Below are positions 15,592-24,147 of a DNA stretch of 64,000 nucleotides, one piece after another (the first letter of the stretch is position 1; every line of letters starts with the position of its first letter). The DNA comes from Hymenobacter crusticola (GTDB lineage: Bacteria > Bacteroidota > Bacteroidia > Cytophagales > Hymenobacteraceae). A model generated the notes under the pieces. That model was not told the origin of the DNA, searched no databases, and worked only from the letters and a program-made list of their open reading frames with translations. The DNA is taken from positions 124,001 to 188,000 of the forward strand of contig NZ_MTSE01000007.1 of assembly GCF_002154225.1 (NCBI RefSeq), given 5' to 3'. The position numbers and the translations under genes were made by a program.

Positions 15592-18459
15592 CTACTGCTT
15601 GAGCAAACGTAGCACAGTTGGGCCGCTGGGCAAGCCCACGTACAAGTGATAGACGCCATTCGCGAGCTGTCGTAAGTCGAGAGGGTAGTGTAGCGAAGAG
15701 GCCCCTTTGGTCAACGTATGCTGTTGCACCACACGACCTAGGGCATCGGTGACGCGCAATGTAACCGGACCGTTTTGCGCGTTTTCAAGCTCCACCTCAA
15801 ACTGCCCTGTGCTAGGATTAGGGTAAACGGAAACTCCAGCCACCTTGACATTCTCCTGCGCAGCCAGCACCTTGTACGTCACCACTACCTCATCGGAGTA
15901 AGTAGAAGGTCCCACGGCATTGATAGCTCGCACGCGGTAGTAATAAATACCCGACGCGGGCAGCAGGTCGGTATAGGAAGCAGCGTTGGCCGCCGTGGTG
16001 GTAATAAGTTGGTAGCTCGTATTGTTAGTTGCAGAACGCTCTATCTCGAAGCCGGTTTCATCCTTGGCAGTATCCACCCAAGTGAGCGTAACAGTCGCGT
16101 TGTTGAGGACGGCCGCCAGGGCAATGGGTGCGAGCGGGGCAGTAGGCTGGGCGCACACCCGGAAGCTGATGAGCTGCGTTTGGCTGATGGTGCCGCTGGT
16201 AGCCGTGAGCGTCAGTTGGTAGTTACCAGCGGTAGCAGCGTTTGTGGCAGTCAGAAACAACTGGGTACTGGTACCGGGTGAAATCGGATTGGCGGTAAAA
16301 GAGGCTGTGACTCCGGCTGGCAGGTTGCTGGCTGATAGCGTGATAGCATTTGTAAAGCCTAGCACTGGCGTGGCCGCGACGATGCTAGGCGTTGGGCTAC
16401 TGCTAGAACAGACTGTAGTAGTCGGAGTAGTAGTGCTGACAACAAAGCTAGGTGCTGTCGGCGTTTGAATGGTGAAGTTCTGCCTTGATATAGCAAAGAA
16501 GATGTTGCCGATGGCTTCTACTTTGATGCGCGCCGTGGTCGTGTTGCCTAGGCTGCTTGGCAGGGTAATAACCTCACTGCCATCGTTGGGGGTACTAGCT
16601 GCCAGTACCGTCGGAAATGTAAGGCCACCATCCGTTGAGAGCGAGATTCTAACACTAGCCGCGTTGATAGGGGCAGCAGTCGTGTTGGCTACATCCCAGG
16701 TTACCGGCTGCGCCACGCCTTTGTACCACGTGGCGCCCGTTGTGCTAGGCGAAGTCACCAGAAACGGGCCGGTGTTCGCCGCTACTACTACCTGCATGGA
16801 GTCGTAATTGATGGCGCCGCCCGTTGGTCGGTTGTCGCGGGCAACCAGCCGAAAAAGTAGGCGTCGGTCGTAGGTAGGTAGCTGCTCACCGAGCATCGTG
16901 GTGTTATTCAGCAGATCGGTTAGTCGTGGAAAGGTACGGGCAGAACTGCTCGTGGGAGGCAGAGCCCGGAAGATAGGAGCATCGCCTTGGGGTGCTGCCG
17001 GAACGCCGGCCACTCCTAGGTTGAATTGCTCCCACGAATACGTCAGTGCGTCGCCATCGGGGTCGGTAGCGGTGCCTGTGAGGGTAAAGGGCGTGTTAAT
17101 CGGAATGATGTAATTGCTGCCCGCATTCACTTCGGGAGGCAGGTTGCCATTGGGGGTATTCACGCTACAACCCGCCGTGCTGGTAAGGTAATCGGTGATC
17201 TGGTCGAGGCTGTGGGAGTGAAAGTATGGGTCGCTGTTTATCTGTAGGTCGTCGGTGCCACAAATGCCGGCGTAGGCCATAATGGTGGAGCCGCTGCCCG
17301 GCTCGTAGGCAGAGTTTGCGACCCGGTTGCCGCCTCCACAATTGCCCTGGACGCTGTTAAAAGTATGCTCAGCTCCAAACTGGTGGCCCATTTCGTGCGC
17401 CACGTAGTCGATGTCGAAGGCGTCGCTGGTGGGGTTGGGCAAGCCCGTGGAGCCCCGCGCTTTTTGCCCAGCCCGGCACACCACCCCAAAACCGGCAATT
17501 CCGCCATCAGCCGTATTAAATACGTGTCCGATGTCATAATTAGCCGTGCCGATAATACTGTCGGTCGTTATTTGGTTCTTGGCGAGCGTGGCGTTGTTGC
17601 TGAGGTTAGAGTACGGATCTGTGGTGCGATCTAGGTAGATAAGTTGATCGGTATTGGCGACCAGAACCAAGCGCACCGAGAGCTCCTGCCCATACACACC
17701 GTTCACCCGGTTGATAGAAGTCACCATCTTGCTCAGTACCGCTGCCTTCGTCGGGTTGGTGCCCGCTACGGCCACGGCGTATTCGCCCGTACAAGCTAGG
17801 GCAAGACGGTAAGTGCGCAGCAAGTTGTCATTCGGTAGCCGTTGTTGAGTAGCTGTTGGTTTTTGCGGGTTCTGTGCAGGGGTATTTTCCGTGTTCCGGC
17901 ACACCCAACTGTCCCGTTGTTGAATGGCTGCCCGCTCAAATACCACGTGGCGCGTCACATCGCTAGGGCCAGCAGGCTCGATATATACAGTTTTGTTGCG
18001 CAGCCGAAGCATTGCGTGGAAGCCATCCGGAGTAAGCTCTAGCCGAGCCGTAAGGCTAGCGTCGTCTAGCCCCTGCGCTGTGTAAGTTTTGATGGCTGGG
18101 TAGCGCGCCGCTAACTCGGGGGCCATCACTTGCACCTCCGTTACGCTCATGCGGGTTGAGGTACCGTCTGGCAGAGGCAGGGTCAGTACGGCGGCGGTTG
18201 GGCTAGCTTTGCGAAGGGCGGGTGTGGCCGCGGGCTGTAAAAGCTGTTGCAACATGCCTAGCTGAAAGCGTACTGTGCGGTAGCGAGCTAGGTGCTGGTG
18301 CTGCACCCGCGCTGCATTGGAGGCTTGCGGTGCGTCCGACCAACACACGCGCTGAGCCGCTGCGTGCCGTGGGCTTATCAGGAAGGCACCTAACAAACCA
18401 GCTACTCCTAGGAAGCGAAGCCAGAAGCTAGGTAGTCGGGCGGCAGCGATAGAAAGCAT
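15592..18459 (-). CDS. Secreted reprolysin-like zinc metalloprotease with T9SS sorting domain (copy B)
   Basis: A 955-residue multidomain protein: signal peptide ending RHAAAQ; N-terminal propeptide (about residues 40-175, with LPLPDGTSTRM and ARLELTPDGFHAM); an M12-type metalloprotease whose zinc motif starts at His355 (HEMGHQFGAEH); a region with PKD or cadherin-like character (ATDPDGDALTYSWEQF); a fibronectin type III module (about 780-870); and a C-terminal type A sorting domain (VYPNPSTGQFEVE through LRLLKQ). It is exported by Sec and then T9SS. The frame extends to 18504 with a TTG; I start at ATG 18459 because the signal peptide begins there. The orphan propeptide gene ends 62 bases upstream. 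Confidence 0.9.
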   Translation of the reverse strand: MLSIAAARLPSFWLRFLGVAGLLGAFLISPRHAAAQRVCWSDAPQASNAARVQHQHLARYRTVRFQLGMLQQLLQPAATPALRKASPTAAVLTLPLPDGTSTRMSVTEVQVMAPELAARYPAIKTYTAQGLDDASLTARLELTPDGFHAMLRLRNKTVYIEPAGPSDVTRHVVFERAAIQQRDSWVCRNTENTPAQNPQKPTATQQRLPNDNLLRTYRLALACTGEYAVAVAGTNPTKAAVLSKMVTSINRVNGVYGQELSVRLVLVANTDQLIYLDRTTDPYSNLSNNATLAKNQITTDSIIGTANYDIGHVFNTADGGIAGFGVVCRAGQKARGSTGLPNPTSDAFDIDYVAHEMGHQFGAEHTFNSVQGNCGGGNRVANSAYEPGSGSTIMAYAGICGTDDLQINSDPYFHSHSLDQITDYLTSTAGCSVNTPNGNLPPEVNAGSNYIIPINTPFTLTGTATDPDGDALTYSWEQFNLGVAGVPAAPQGDAPIFRALPPTSSSARTFPRLTDLLNNTTMLGEQLPTYDRRLLFRLVARDNRPTGGAINYDSMQVVVAANTGPFLVTSPSTTGATWYKGVAQPVTWDVANTTAAPINAASVRISLSTDGGLTFPTVLAASTPNDGSEVITLPSSLGNTTTARIKVEAIGNIFFAISRQNFTIQTPTAPSFVVSTTTPTTTVCSSSSPTPSIVAATPVLGFTNAITLSASNLPAGVTASFTANPISPGTSTQLFLTATNAATAGNYQLTLTATSGTISQTQLISFRVCAQPTAPLAPIALAAVLNNATVTLTWVDTAKDETGFEIERSATNNTSYQLITTTAANAASYTDLLPASGIYYYRVRAINAVGPSTYSDEVVVTYKVLAAQENVKVAGVSVYPNPSTGQFEVELENAQNGPVTLRVTDALGRVVQQHTLTKGASSLHYPLDLRQLANGVYHLYVGLPSGPTVLRLLKQ

Positions 18460-18521
18460 AAGAAAAAAAAGGAAGACGATCGGCGGGTAGGTTATGCGGC
18501 ACAAATGAAAGAAGCTTGGGG

Positions 18522-19109
18522 CTAATTACCTTCTGGCCTAGCTTCTTCCCTGTTACGTTTGCTATCTGCTGGCAAGCTAGCCGTATCGAAGCAGAGATAA
18601 TGAGCTGTATCGCCAGGGCGGAAAGGCTCAATGAGCAGCTGGTGCCCTTCATGCACGAGGCTAGCGCGCAACCCGGCTGGCGTAAGCTCCAGGCGGACTC
18701 GGTTTTCGGGGTGGCCCGGCAGTTCTCCGGCGTAGGTGCGCAGTTCGGGGTAGCGGGCCGCTAACTCCAGGGCCATTACTTGCGTAGCTCGGAGGCGGAA
18801 CGCACGGCGCGTACCGTCGGGGAAAGGCAACGCAACAAGCGGACCTGGCGAGCCATCGGCCGGAACGGCGGCTAGTGCTGCTTGCAAGTCGTGTATAGCA
18901 AGCGTCATTATACGGTAATGCGACGCCTTAAACCGAGGCGGCCCTAGCTGCTGTACTTCTGCTGCAGGAGTAAACTGCCAAAAGTCGAGGGGAGTTTCTG
19001 AAGCCACTTCGGAAGAGGTAGGCAATAATCTAGGCGAAAAACCAGTGCAAGCTACAGCTATCAGCCAGCTGCCCGTCAGAAGCAAAAAAGCCGATAAACG
19101 TTGACGCAT
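18522..19109 (-). CDS. Stand-alone homologue of the metalloprotease propeptide, probable lipoprotein
   Basis: A 195-residue product with a signal peptide and possible lipobox (LIAVAC, Cys about residue 21; the -3 residue is atypical). The rest aligns with the propeptides of both flanking proteases: shared landmarks are LPFPDGTRRAFR (LPLPDGT in the proteases), VMALELAARYPELRTY (VMAPELAARYPAIKTY), VRLELTPAGLRA (ARLELTPDGFHA) and LIEPFRPGDTAHYLCFD (IEPAGPSDVTRHVVFE). The frame stops right after this domain; no catalytic HExxH follows. It lies 62 bases upstream of protease B and downstream of protease A's terminator. It may be a trans-acting inhibitor or folding chaperone, or the remnant of a third protease. 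ATG 19109 is chosen; the upstream extension to 19163 is unlikely. Confidence 0.75.
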   Translation of the reverse strand: MRQRLSAFLLLTGSWLIAVACTGFSPRLLPTSSEVASETPLDFWQFTPAAEVQQLGPPRFKASHYRIMTLAIHDLQAALAAVPADGSPGPLVALPFPDGTRRAFRLRATQVMALELAARYPELRTYAGELPGHPENRVRLELTPAGLRASLVHEGHQLLIEPFRPGDTAHYLCFDTASLPADSKRNREEARPEGN

Positions 19110-19219
19110 AGCAAAAATCAACAGCAAAGGAATCATGTGCAAGATGGCCTGCCTACCGGCCACTGATGTGCCAACGGTTAGTGAGAATGACTTCGTTCTT
19201 TCAATAGAAATTAAAAAGA

Positions 19220-19250
19220 AAAAGCGGCTCCCGAGAGAGCCGCTTTTCTT
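19220..19250 (-). terminator. Terminator downstream of metalloprotease copy A
   Basis: An 11-bp stem AAAAGCGGCTC with its complement around a 6-base loop, with a T-rich run after it on the minus strand. It separates copy A from the propeptide gene and copy B, so these are likely distinct transcription units. Confidence 0.85.
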
Positions 19251-19272
19251 TTGCAGAACCTAGCTACGCTGC

Positions 19273-21888
19273 TTATTGCTTGAGCAAGCGCGTCACCGTC
19301 GAGCCGTCGGGGAGGGCCAGGTGGAGCTGGTACACGCCGTTGACTAGTTGGCTCAGGTCAACAGTGTGTTGCAGGGCTGCGCCATTCTTGGTGAGCTTCT
19401 GGCTGAGCATCGTCCGGCCTAGGGCATCGGTTACTTCTAGCTGAACGGCCCCGCGCTGCGTGTTATTAATCTGCACCTGGAACACACCGGCGCTAGGGTT
19501 CGGATAAACTTCCACGCCCTTCAGGATACCTGGCGTTATCGTCGCCAGTGGGCAAGCCGACGGCGACACCGTTAGGCTGATAACCCTGCTCTGGGTAACA
19601 CTGCCACTGGTACCCGTCACGGTGATGGGGTAAGTACCTGGCGTAACGGCCGCCGTGGTGCTGAGCAGCAGCTGCGTGCTGTTACCAGCAAGCAGAGAGC
19701 TAGGTGTGAACGTAGCAGTTACGCCAGCTGGTAAGCCAGTGGCCGTCAGGGCTACTTGGCCCTTGAAGTTCTGGAATTGTCCAACTGCTATCGGTACCGT
19801 AACGGCGCTGCCGGGGCACAAAGCCAAGCCACCTGCCGGCGCGCAAGCCGGAGCTAGGTAGAAGGTTGGCGTGGTAGACACCTGCACAGCGAAGTTGTTG
19901 TCCGAAATGTCGAAGAAGATGTTGCCGGCAGCTTCTACCTTGATGCGTGCGGCCGCAATGTTGCCATAGATTGGGGGAATAGTCACGTATTCGCAGCCAT
20001 CGTTGGTGGTGCCAGCGAGCAGCACAATGCTAAACGTGCGGCCGCCATCCGTCGACAGCAGGATGTTTACCCGCGCTGCGCTAATGGGCGCGGCCGTGGT
20101 GTTGGCCACATCCCAGGTTACTTGCTGTGGAATGCCGGCCGTCCAAGTGAGGTTGGCAGCGCTAGGTGCCGTCAGCACGAAAGGACCTGTATTCTCCACG
20201 GCCGTAACCGTGGTAGCGGCGTAGTCGATAGCTCCGCCCGTAACGCGGTTGTCGCGGGCTACCAAGCGGAAGTTCATCGTACGGGCATAGCTCGGCAGAA
20301 TCTCACCGATAACGGGTACGTTGGTGAGCAGCGCTCCTGGCTGGCCGTTAGGCCGCACAGCGGAAGGGAACGTCCGGGAAGGATTCGGGGTAGGCGGGAA
20401 GAAGCGGAACAGAGGCGCATTGCCAACCGGCGCGTTTGGCGCTCCGGCCGGACCTAGGTCAAATTCCTCCCAAGAGTACGTGAGCTGGTCGCCGTCAGGG
20501 TCGGTGGCAGAGCCAGTCAGCGTGAAAGGCGTATTCAGCGGAATGTTGTAGCTCAAGCCAGCATTCACAACGGGCGCCCGGTTGCCCGTAGGCGTATTTA
20601 CGCTGCAATTGCCGTTACCCCGTACGTAGGTCGTGATTTCGTCGAAGCTGCGGCTATGGAAATACGGGTCGCTGTTCGATTGCGTGTTTTGTGCGCCGCA
20701 AATGCCAGCGTAGGCCATAATAGTAGTGCCGCTGCCTGGCTCATAAGCATTGGCTGCCGAGCGGTTGCCGCCAGCGCAAGAACCCACGTTGCCGTTGAAG
20801 GTATGGTTGCCGCCAAATTGGTGACCCATTTCGTGCGCCACATAGTCAATGTCGAAGGCGTCGCCAGTAGGGTTAGGTAAGCCCGTGGAGCCCCGCGCTT
20901 TTTGCCCGGCCCGGCACACAACACCTAGCCCGGCAATGCCACCGTCAGCTGTATTGAAGATGTGCCCGATGTCATAATTAGCCGTGCCAATGATGTTGTC
21001 AATCGTGGCTTGGTTTGTTGTGAGCGTAGCGCCGTTGCTTAGGTTGGTAAATGGGTCCGTGGCTGGGTCTAGGTAGATAACCTGGTCCGTCGTTGGGATA
21101 AGTACTAAGCGAATTGCTAGCTCCTGCTCGTATACCCCCGTGACGCGGTTCACCGACGATACTATGCCGGCCAGTGCCTCTGCTTTCGTGGGGGCTGTAG
21201 CATTCACCGATTTGTTGATGGCATATTCCCCCGTGCACGACAGTGCCAGGCGGTAGGTGCGCAAAATGTCACCGTTGGGTGCCATCACAGAAGCTGGCGC
21301 CAAAGCCGTGGCCGTCGATACTTCGTTGGTGTAGCACGTCCGTTGCTGGCTGGCAAAGTCCATGGCGCGCCGGTCAAACACGAGGTGGTGGCTATTGTCA
21401 CCCTTGGCGGCCGGATCAATAAATACAATATTGTTGAACGACCGAATCATGGCATGAAAGCCAGCTGGCGTTACGTCCAGGCGAGCCGTAGCATTAACGT
21501 CGTCAATGCCTTCGGCCACGTACGTCTTAATCATCGGATAGCGGGCGGCCAACGCCGGATCCATCACCACAGACTCCGCCACCCGAAAACGCCCGGAAGA
21601 ACCATCGGGTAGGGGAAGCGAAATTACAGTGCTCGACTGCCGTACGCCGTTGGTAGCAGCCGCGGGGGCTGTTTGCAGCGCGCTACGGACAGCATCGAGC
21701 TGAAAGCTCACCGGGCGAAATTGCCGCAGCGAAGTCGTTACGTTGCGCGCCTGTGTCGGCACTTGCGGATCATCGGCCCATAGCACTCGTTGGGCCACGC
21801 TTTGCTGCGGCAAAGCTAGCCCGGCGCTTAGGATACCCGCTGCTATGGCAGAGCGCCATGCGGTAAATACGGTAAAGGTTGCTTTCAT
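19273..21888 (-). CDS. Secreted reprolysin-like zinc metalloprotease with T9SS sorting domain (copy A)
   Basis: An 871-residue paralogue of the protease at 15592-18459. Signal peptide ends SVAQR; the propeptide covers about residues 45-180 (LPLPDGSSGRF, ARLDVTPAGFHAM); the zinc motif starts at His352 (HEMGHQFGGNH); a ATDPDGDQLTYSWEEF module follows; and the C-terminal sorting domain (VYPNPSAGVFQVQ through TRLLKQ) directs T9SS export. It lacks the fibronectin type III module that copy B carries, which explains most of the length difference. Near-identical DNA shared with copy B around the catalytic region (for example 20881-20920 and 17441-17480) points to a tandem duplication. Confidence 0.92.
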   Translation of the reverse strand: MKATFTVFTAWRSAIAAGILSAGLALPQQSVAQRVLWADDPQVPTQARNVTTSLRQFRPVSFQLDAVRSALQTAPAAATNGVRQSSTVISLPLPDGSSGRFRVAESVVMDPALAARYPMIKTYVAEGIDDVNATARLDVTPAGFHAMIRSFNNIVFIDPAAKGDNSHHLVFDRRAMDFASQQRTCYTNEVSTATALAPASVMAPNGDILRTYRLALSCTGEYAINKSVNATAPTKAEALAGIVSSVNRVTGVYEQELAIRLVLIPTTDQVIYLDPATDPFTNLSNGATLTTNQATIDNIIGTANYDIGHIFNTADGGIAGLGVVCRAGQKARGSTGLPNPTGDAFDIDYVAHEMGHQFGGNHTFNGNVGSCAGGNRSAANAYEPGSGTTIMAYAGICGAQNTQSNSDPYFHSRSFDEITTYVRGNGNCSVNTPTGNRAPVVNAGLSYNIPLNTPFTLTGSATDPDGDQLTYSWEEFDLGPAGAPNAPVGNAPLFRFFPPTPNPSRTFPSAVRPNGQPGALLTNVPVIGEILPSYARTMNFRLVARDNRVTGGAIDYAATTVTAVENTGPFVLTAPSAANLTWTAGIPQQVTWDVANTTAAPISAARVNILLSTDGGRTFSIVLLAGTTNDGCEYVTIPPIYGNIAAARIKVEAAGNIFFDISDNNFAVQVSTTPTFYLAPACAPAGGLALCPGSAVTVPIAVGQFQNFKGQVALTATGLPAGVTATFTPSSLLAGNSTQLLLSTTAAVTPGTYPITVTGTSGSVTQSRVISLTVSPSACPLATITPGILKGVEVYPNPSAGVFQVQINNTQRGAVQLEVTDALGRTMLSQKLTKNGAALQHTVDLSQLVNGVYQLHLALPDGSTVTRLLKQ

Positions 21889-22195
21889 AATAGAGACGGA
21901 TGAATAGTTTGTGAAGTATCAGGCGCCATCAAGATAAAGGGTAATCTGTTGAAAAATAAAATTTCATAGTATGATGCCGATATTTTATTGTGCCAGCTTC
22001 GAAAAGGTATTGCACTCATTGTTAGTAAAATACCAATAGCACGTAGCAGGGCTGATGCGGTTTGCCCTCCGTAGGTTAGGCCTAGGTTGGTTTTGACGAA
22101 AAAAGCCCATCCGCTCTGCGCGAATGGGCTTTGGAAAATAAAATTGGTGCAATCTGTTAAATTATTTAGCTGTGCTGCTACGAGGGGCCTGTAAC
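21889..22195. other. Intergenic region between protease A and the DUF3857 cluster
   Basis: A 307-base AT-rich gap. It holds the promoter region of protease A (a TAnnTTG-like box TATCTTG lies about 50 bases before the ATG) and the terminator of the upstream minus-strand cluster at 22102-22132. I see no gene in it. Confidence 0.6.
22102..22132 (-). terminator. Terminator of the DUF3857/transglutaminase-like cluster
   Basis: A 9-bp stem AAAGCCCAT with ATGGGCTTT around a 13-base loop. On the minus strand it is followed by a T-run, 64 bases after the stop of the last gene in the cluster. Confidence 0.8.
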
Positions 22196-24139
22196 CTAGC
22201 TTTCTGTCTTCACTAAGACTAGTTGCGCCTTGTCAGCTGCATTGATCTTGCGCCGAAATTCGACGTAAGCCGGGTAGTCCGTGCGTGGGAAGCGAGTATG
22301 TGGCATCCGGAGCGTGCGTACGTACTGGATTGTGCCGTCTGCTAGCTTTTGTACCTGGGCCGAATACGTGCCGAAAGTAGTTGTGAGCTGCACGGGAGTA
22401 GGCAAACTTTCTACCTGGAAGCCTGCCGGTACGTGAATTCGTACGGTGTCGGCGTGTGCATAAGCACTGGCCAGCCAAATATCCGTTTGGCGCTCACCTA
22501 CCGGCATGGTTACAGCCGGCAAACGGCTCAACAGATTGGGCAGTAGGAACACGCGCCGTCCACTTGGCGTCCCAAATTGTGGCAGCGTTAGCCCTAGCGT
22601 TTCGTTGATCGTCGGGATGGCGGCCTTCGCATCGCTGACCAAAGCAAACTTGGTAATATTGAAGTTGCTCAGGGGTAAGGATTCCGCAATCTTTTTCTTC
22701 TGCTGCACTGGGTCCAAGCCGTGCATAAGCTGGCTGAATTGATCTTGTTCCAAACCCGTGCGGCGGGTGCGTAGCATTGCTGTGGCGCTACCTTGCGCAT
22801 CTAGGTACACGTCCGCACTACGTTCGCGCCGGTTCTCGGCAGCGCCATAGCGGGGCGTCCGCACCAGTTGCCCGCCCGCAGGAGTGAGCAGGAGTGCGTG
22901 CCGGTTGCCAGTAAAGCTGCCCATGTAGCCCAGCGCCGTATTTTGACTGGTGCATTCCAACCACACGGTATCTGGTTTTGACGCTTTTTTTAACGGCACG
23001 CATAATACCACGTGGTTGAACTGATTACTTGGAAACTCGGTGTGAATATCAGGTTCATCGGCCAATACTAAAGCGCAGTAGCTCGGCACGCCCGCCGCTT
23101 TTAGCAAGGCCATGCAGTAGTTCGACAACGCTTTGCAGTCGCCGTAGCCGGTACTGCTCACGTTAGTCGCCGGAATGGTTTGCCAACCACCTAGGCCTAA
23201 CTGCACCGAGACGTAGCGGGTGGAGGATTGCAATAAGTCATAGACCCGGCTGATGCGCGTGCGCTCGTCAGGGGCGTCTTTCACTAGCGCTGCAACCCGA
23301 GCTTGGACTGCTTCGGGAAGGACATCGCGGCCCATATTTAGGTCGTAGTCCCATTGTCCGAGGCCCTGCCAAGACGTAAGCGTACCTGCGTGGCCTTGCA
23401 CCTCAAAGGTAGTGGGCGCTGTAGCTACTGTTGGTACCACCTCCGATAAGGGTGGCCCATACGGCTCTTCCTCCTGAGCCGGAAGCGCCTTCAGCTCCCA
23501 CTGGTACACCTGCATATCGCCTTGCTGACTACGTACTACGGCTGCCCCTTTGGGTAAATGCCGCTCCTGAAAGCGCAGCGGCAAATTAGCGGGAGTTAGC
23601 ACCCGGAAGCTAGCTTGCTCTACGGCGAGCTGCTCAGCAGATTGCGGCTGCCAAGTGGTGTAAAACAAGGAGTTGTCAGAAACAACTTCGTACTCAAAGC
23701 TGACGGTATACGGGTAATTTGGTTGGCGTAAATCGGCCACGCGGCCACGTGCATCAGTTGCGAGGCTGAAGCCATCGGAGAGGCTATAGTCTTTTACGTC
23801 GGAGGTACGAAGCTGCCGTACCAATTGTCCCTCTGCATCGTACACAGCACCACGTAGGTAGCTCACGCTGCTCAGCTGATCGTAGTACACTAGTTGAGTA
23901 GCCCACTCAGCACCGGCCTCATCGAGCACCGTGGTAGCGCGCCGCACCGTGCGCACGGTGCGGCCCACCGATTTGACGAGCAGCGTTTCATCCTCCATGC
24001 GCACAACTGCATGCGCATTTTCGCGCAGCGTAGGAGCTAGGGTCGTTACAGGGTAATGCGGCTCTTTGCCACCGGCCACTGCTGCCAACGTAGGTAAGCA
24101 GCCTAGGCTTACAAATAAAAATAAGCTGGAAAAGCGCAT
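22196..24139 (-). CDS. DUF3857 and transglutaminase-like domain protein with intact Cys and His
   Basis: A 647-residue exported protein with signal peptide MRFSSLFLFVSLGCLPTLA. DUF3857 (about residues 50-215) is followed by a transglutaminase-like core and a C-terminal beta domain. The core keeps a catalytic Cys335 (GYGDCKALSN) and His376 (FNHVVLC), while the third position reads WLECTS (Glu395 in place of the usual Asp). It is the last gene of three related genes; only 8 bases separate it from the preceding stop. The family is common in Bacteroidota periplasm; its substrate is unknown, with protease, amidase or crosslinking activity all possible. Confidence 0.85.
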   Translation of the reverse strand: MRFSSLFLFVSLGCLPTLAAVAGGKEPHYPVTTLAPTLRENAHAVVRMEDETLLVKSVGRTVRTVRRATTVLDEAGAEWATQLVYYDQLSSVSYLRGAVYDAEGQLVRQLRTSDVKDYSLSDGFSLATDARGRVADLRQPNYPYTVSFEYEVVSDNSLFYTTWQPQSAEQLAVEQASFRVLTPANLPLRFQERHLPKGAAVVRSQQGDMQVYQWELKALPAQEEEPYGPPLSEVVPTVATAPTTFEVQGHAGTLTSWQGLGQWDYDLNMGRDVLPEAVQARVAALVKDAPDERTRISRVYDLLQSSTRYVSVQLGLGGWQTIPATNVSSTGYGDCKALSNYCMALLKAAGVPSYCALVLADEPDIHTEFPSNQFNHVVLCVPLKKASKPDTVWLECTSQNTALGYMGSFTGNRHALLLTPAGGQLVRTPRYGAAENRRERSADVYLDAQGSATAMLRTRRTGLEQDQFSQLMHGLDPVQQKKKIAESLPLSNFNITKFALVSDAKAAIPTINETLGLTLPQFGTPSGRRVFLLPNLLSRLPAVTMPVGERQTDIWLASAYAHADTVRIHVPAGFQVESLPTPVQLTTTFGTYSAQVQKLADGTIQYVRTLRMPHTRFPRTDYPAYVEFRRKINAADKAQLVLVKTES

Positions 24140-24147
24140 GGATCAGC

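Noticed and set aside
18460-18504. Upstream TTG start for metalloprotease copy B
   Set aside because: The signal peptide begins at ATG 18459, and TTG is a weaker start with no supporting ribosome site.
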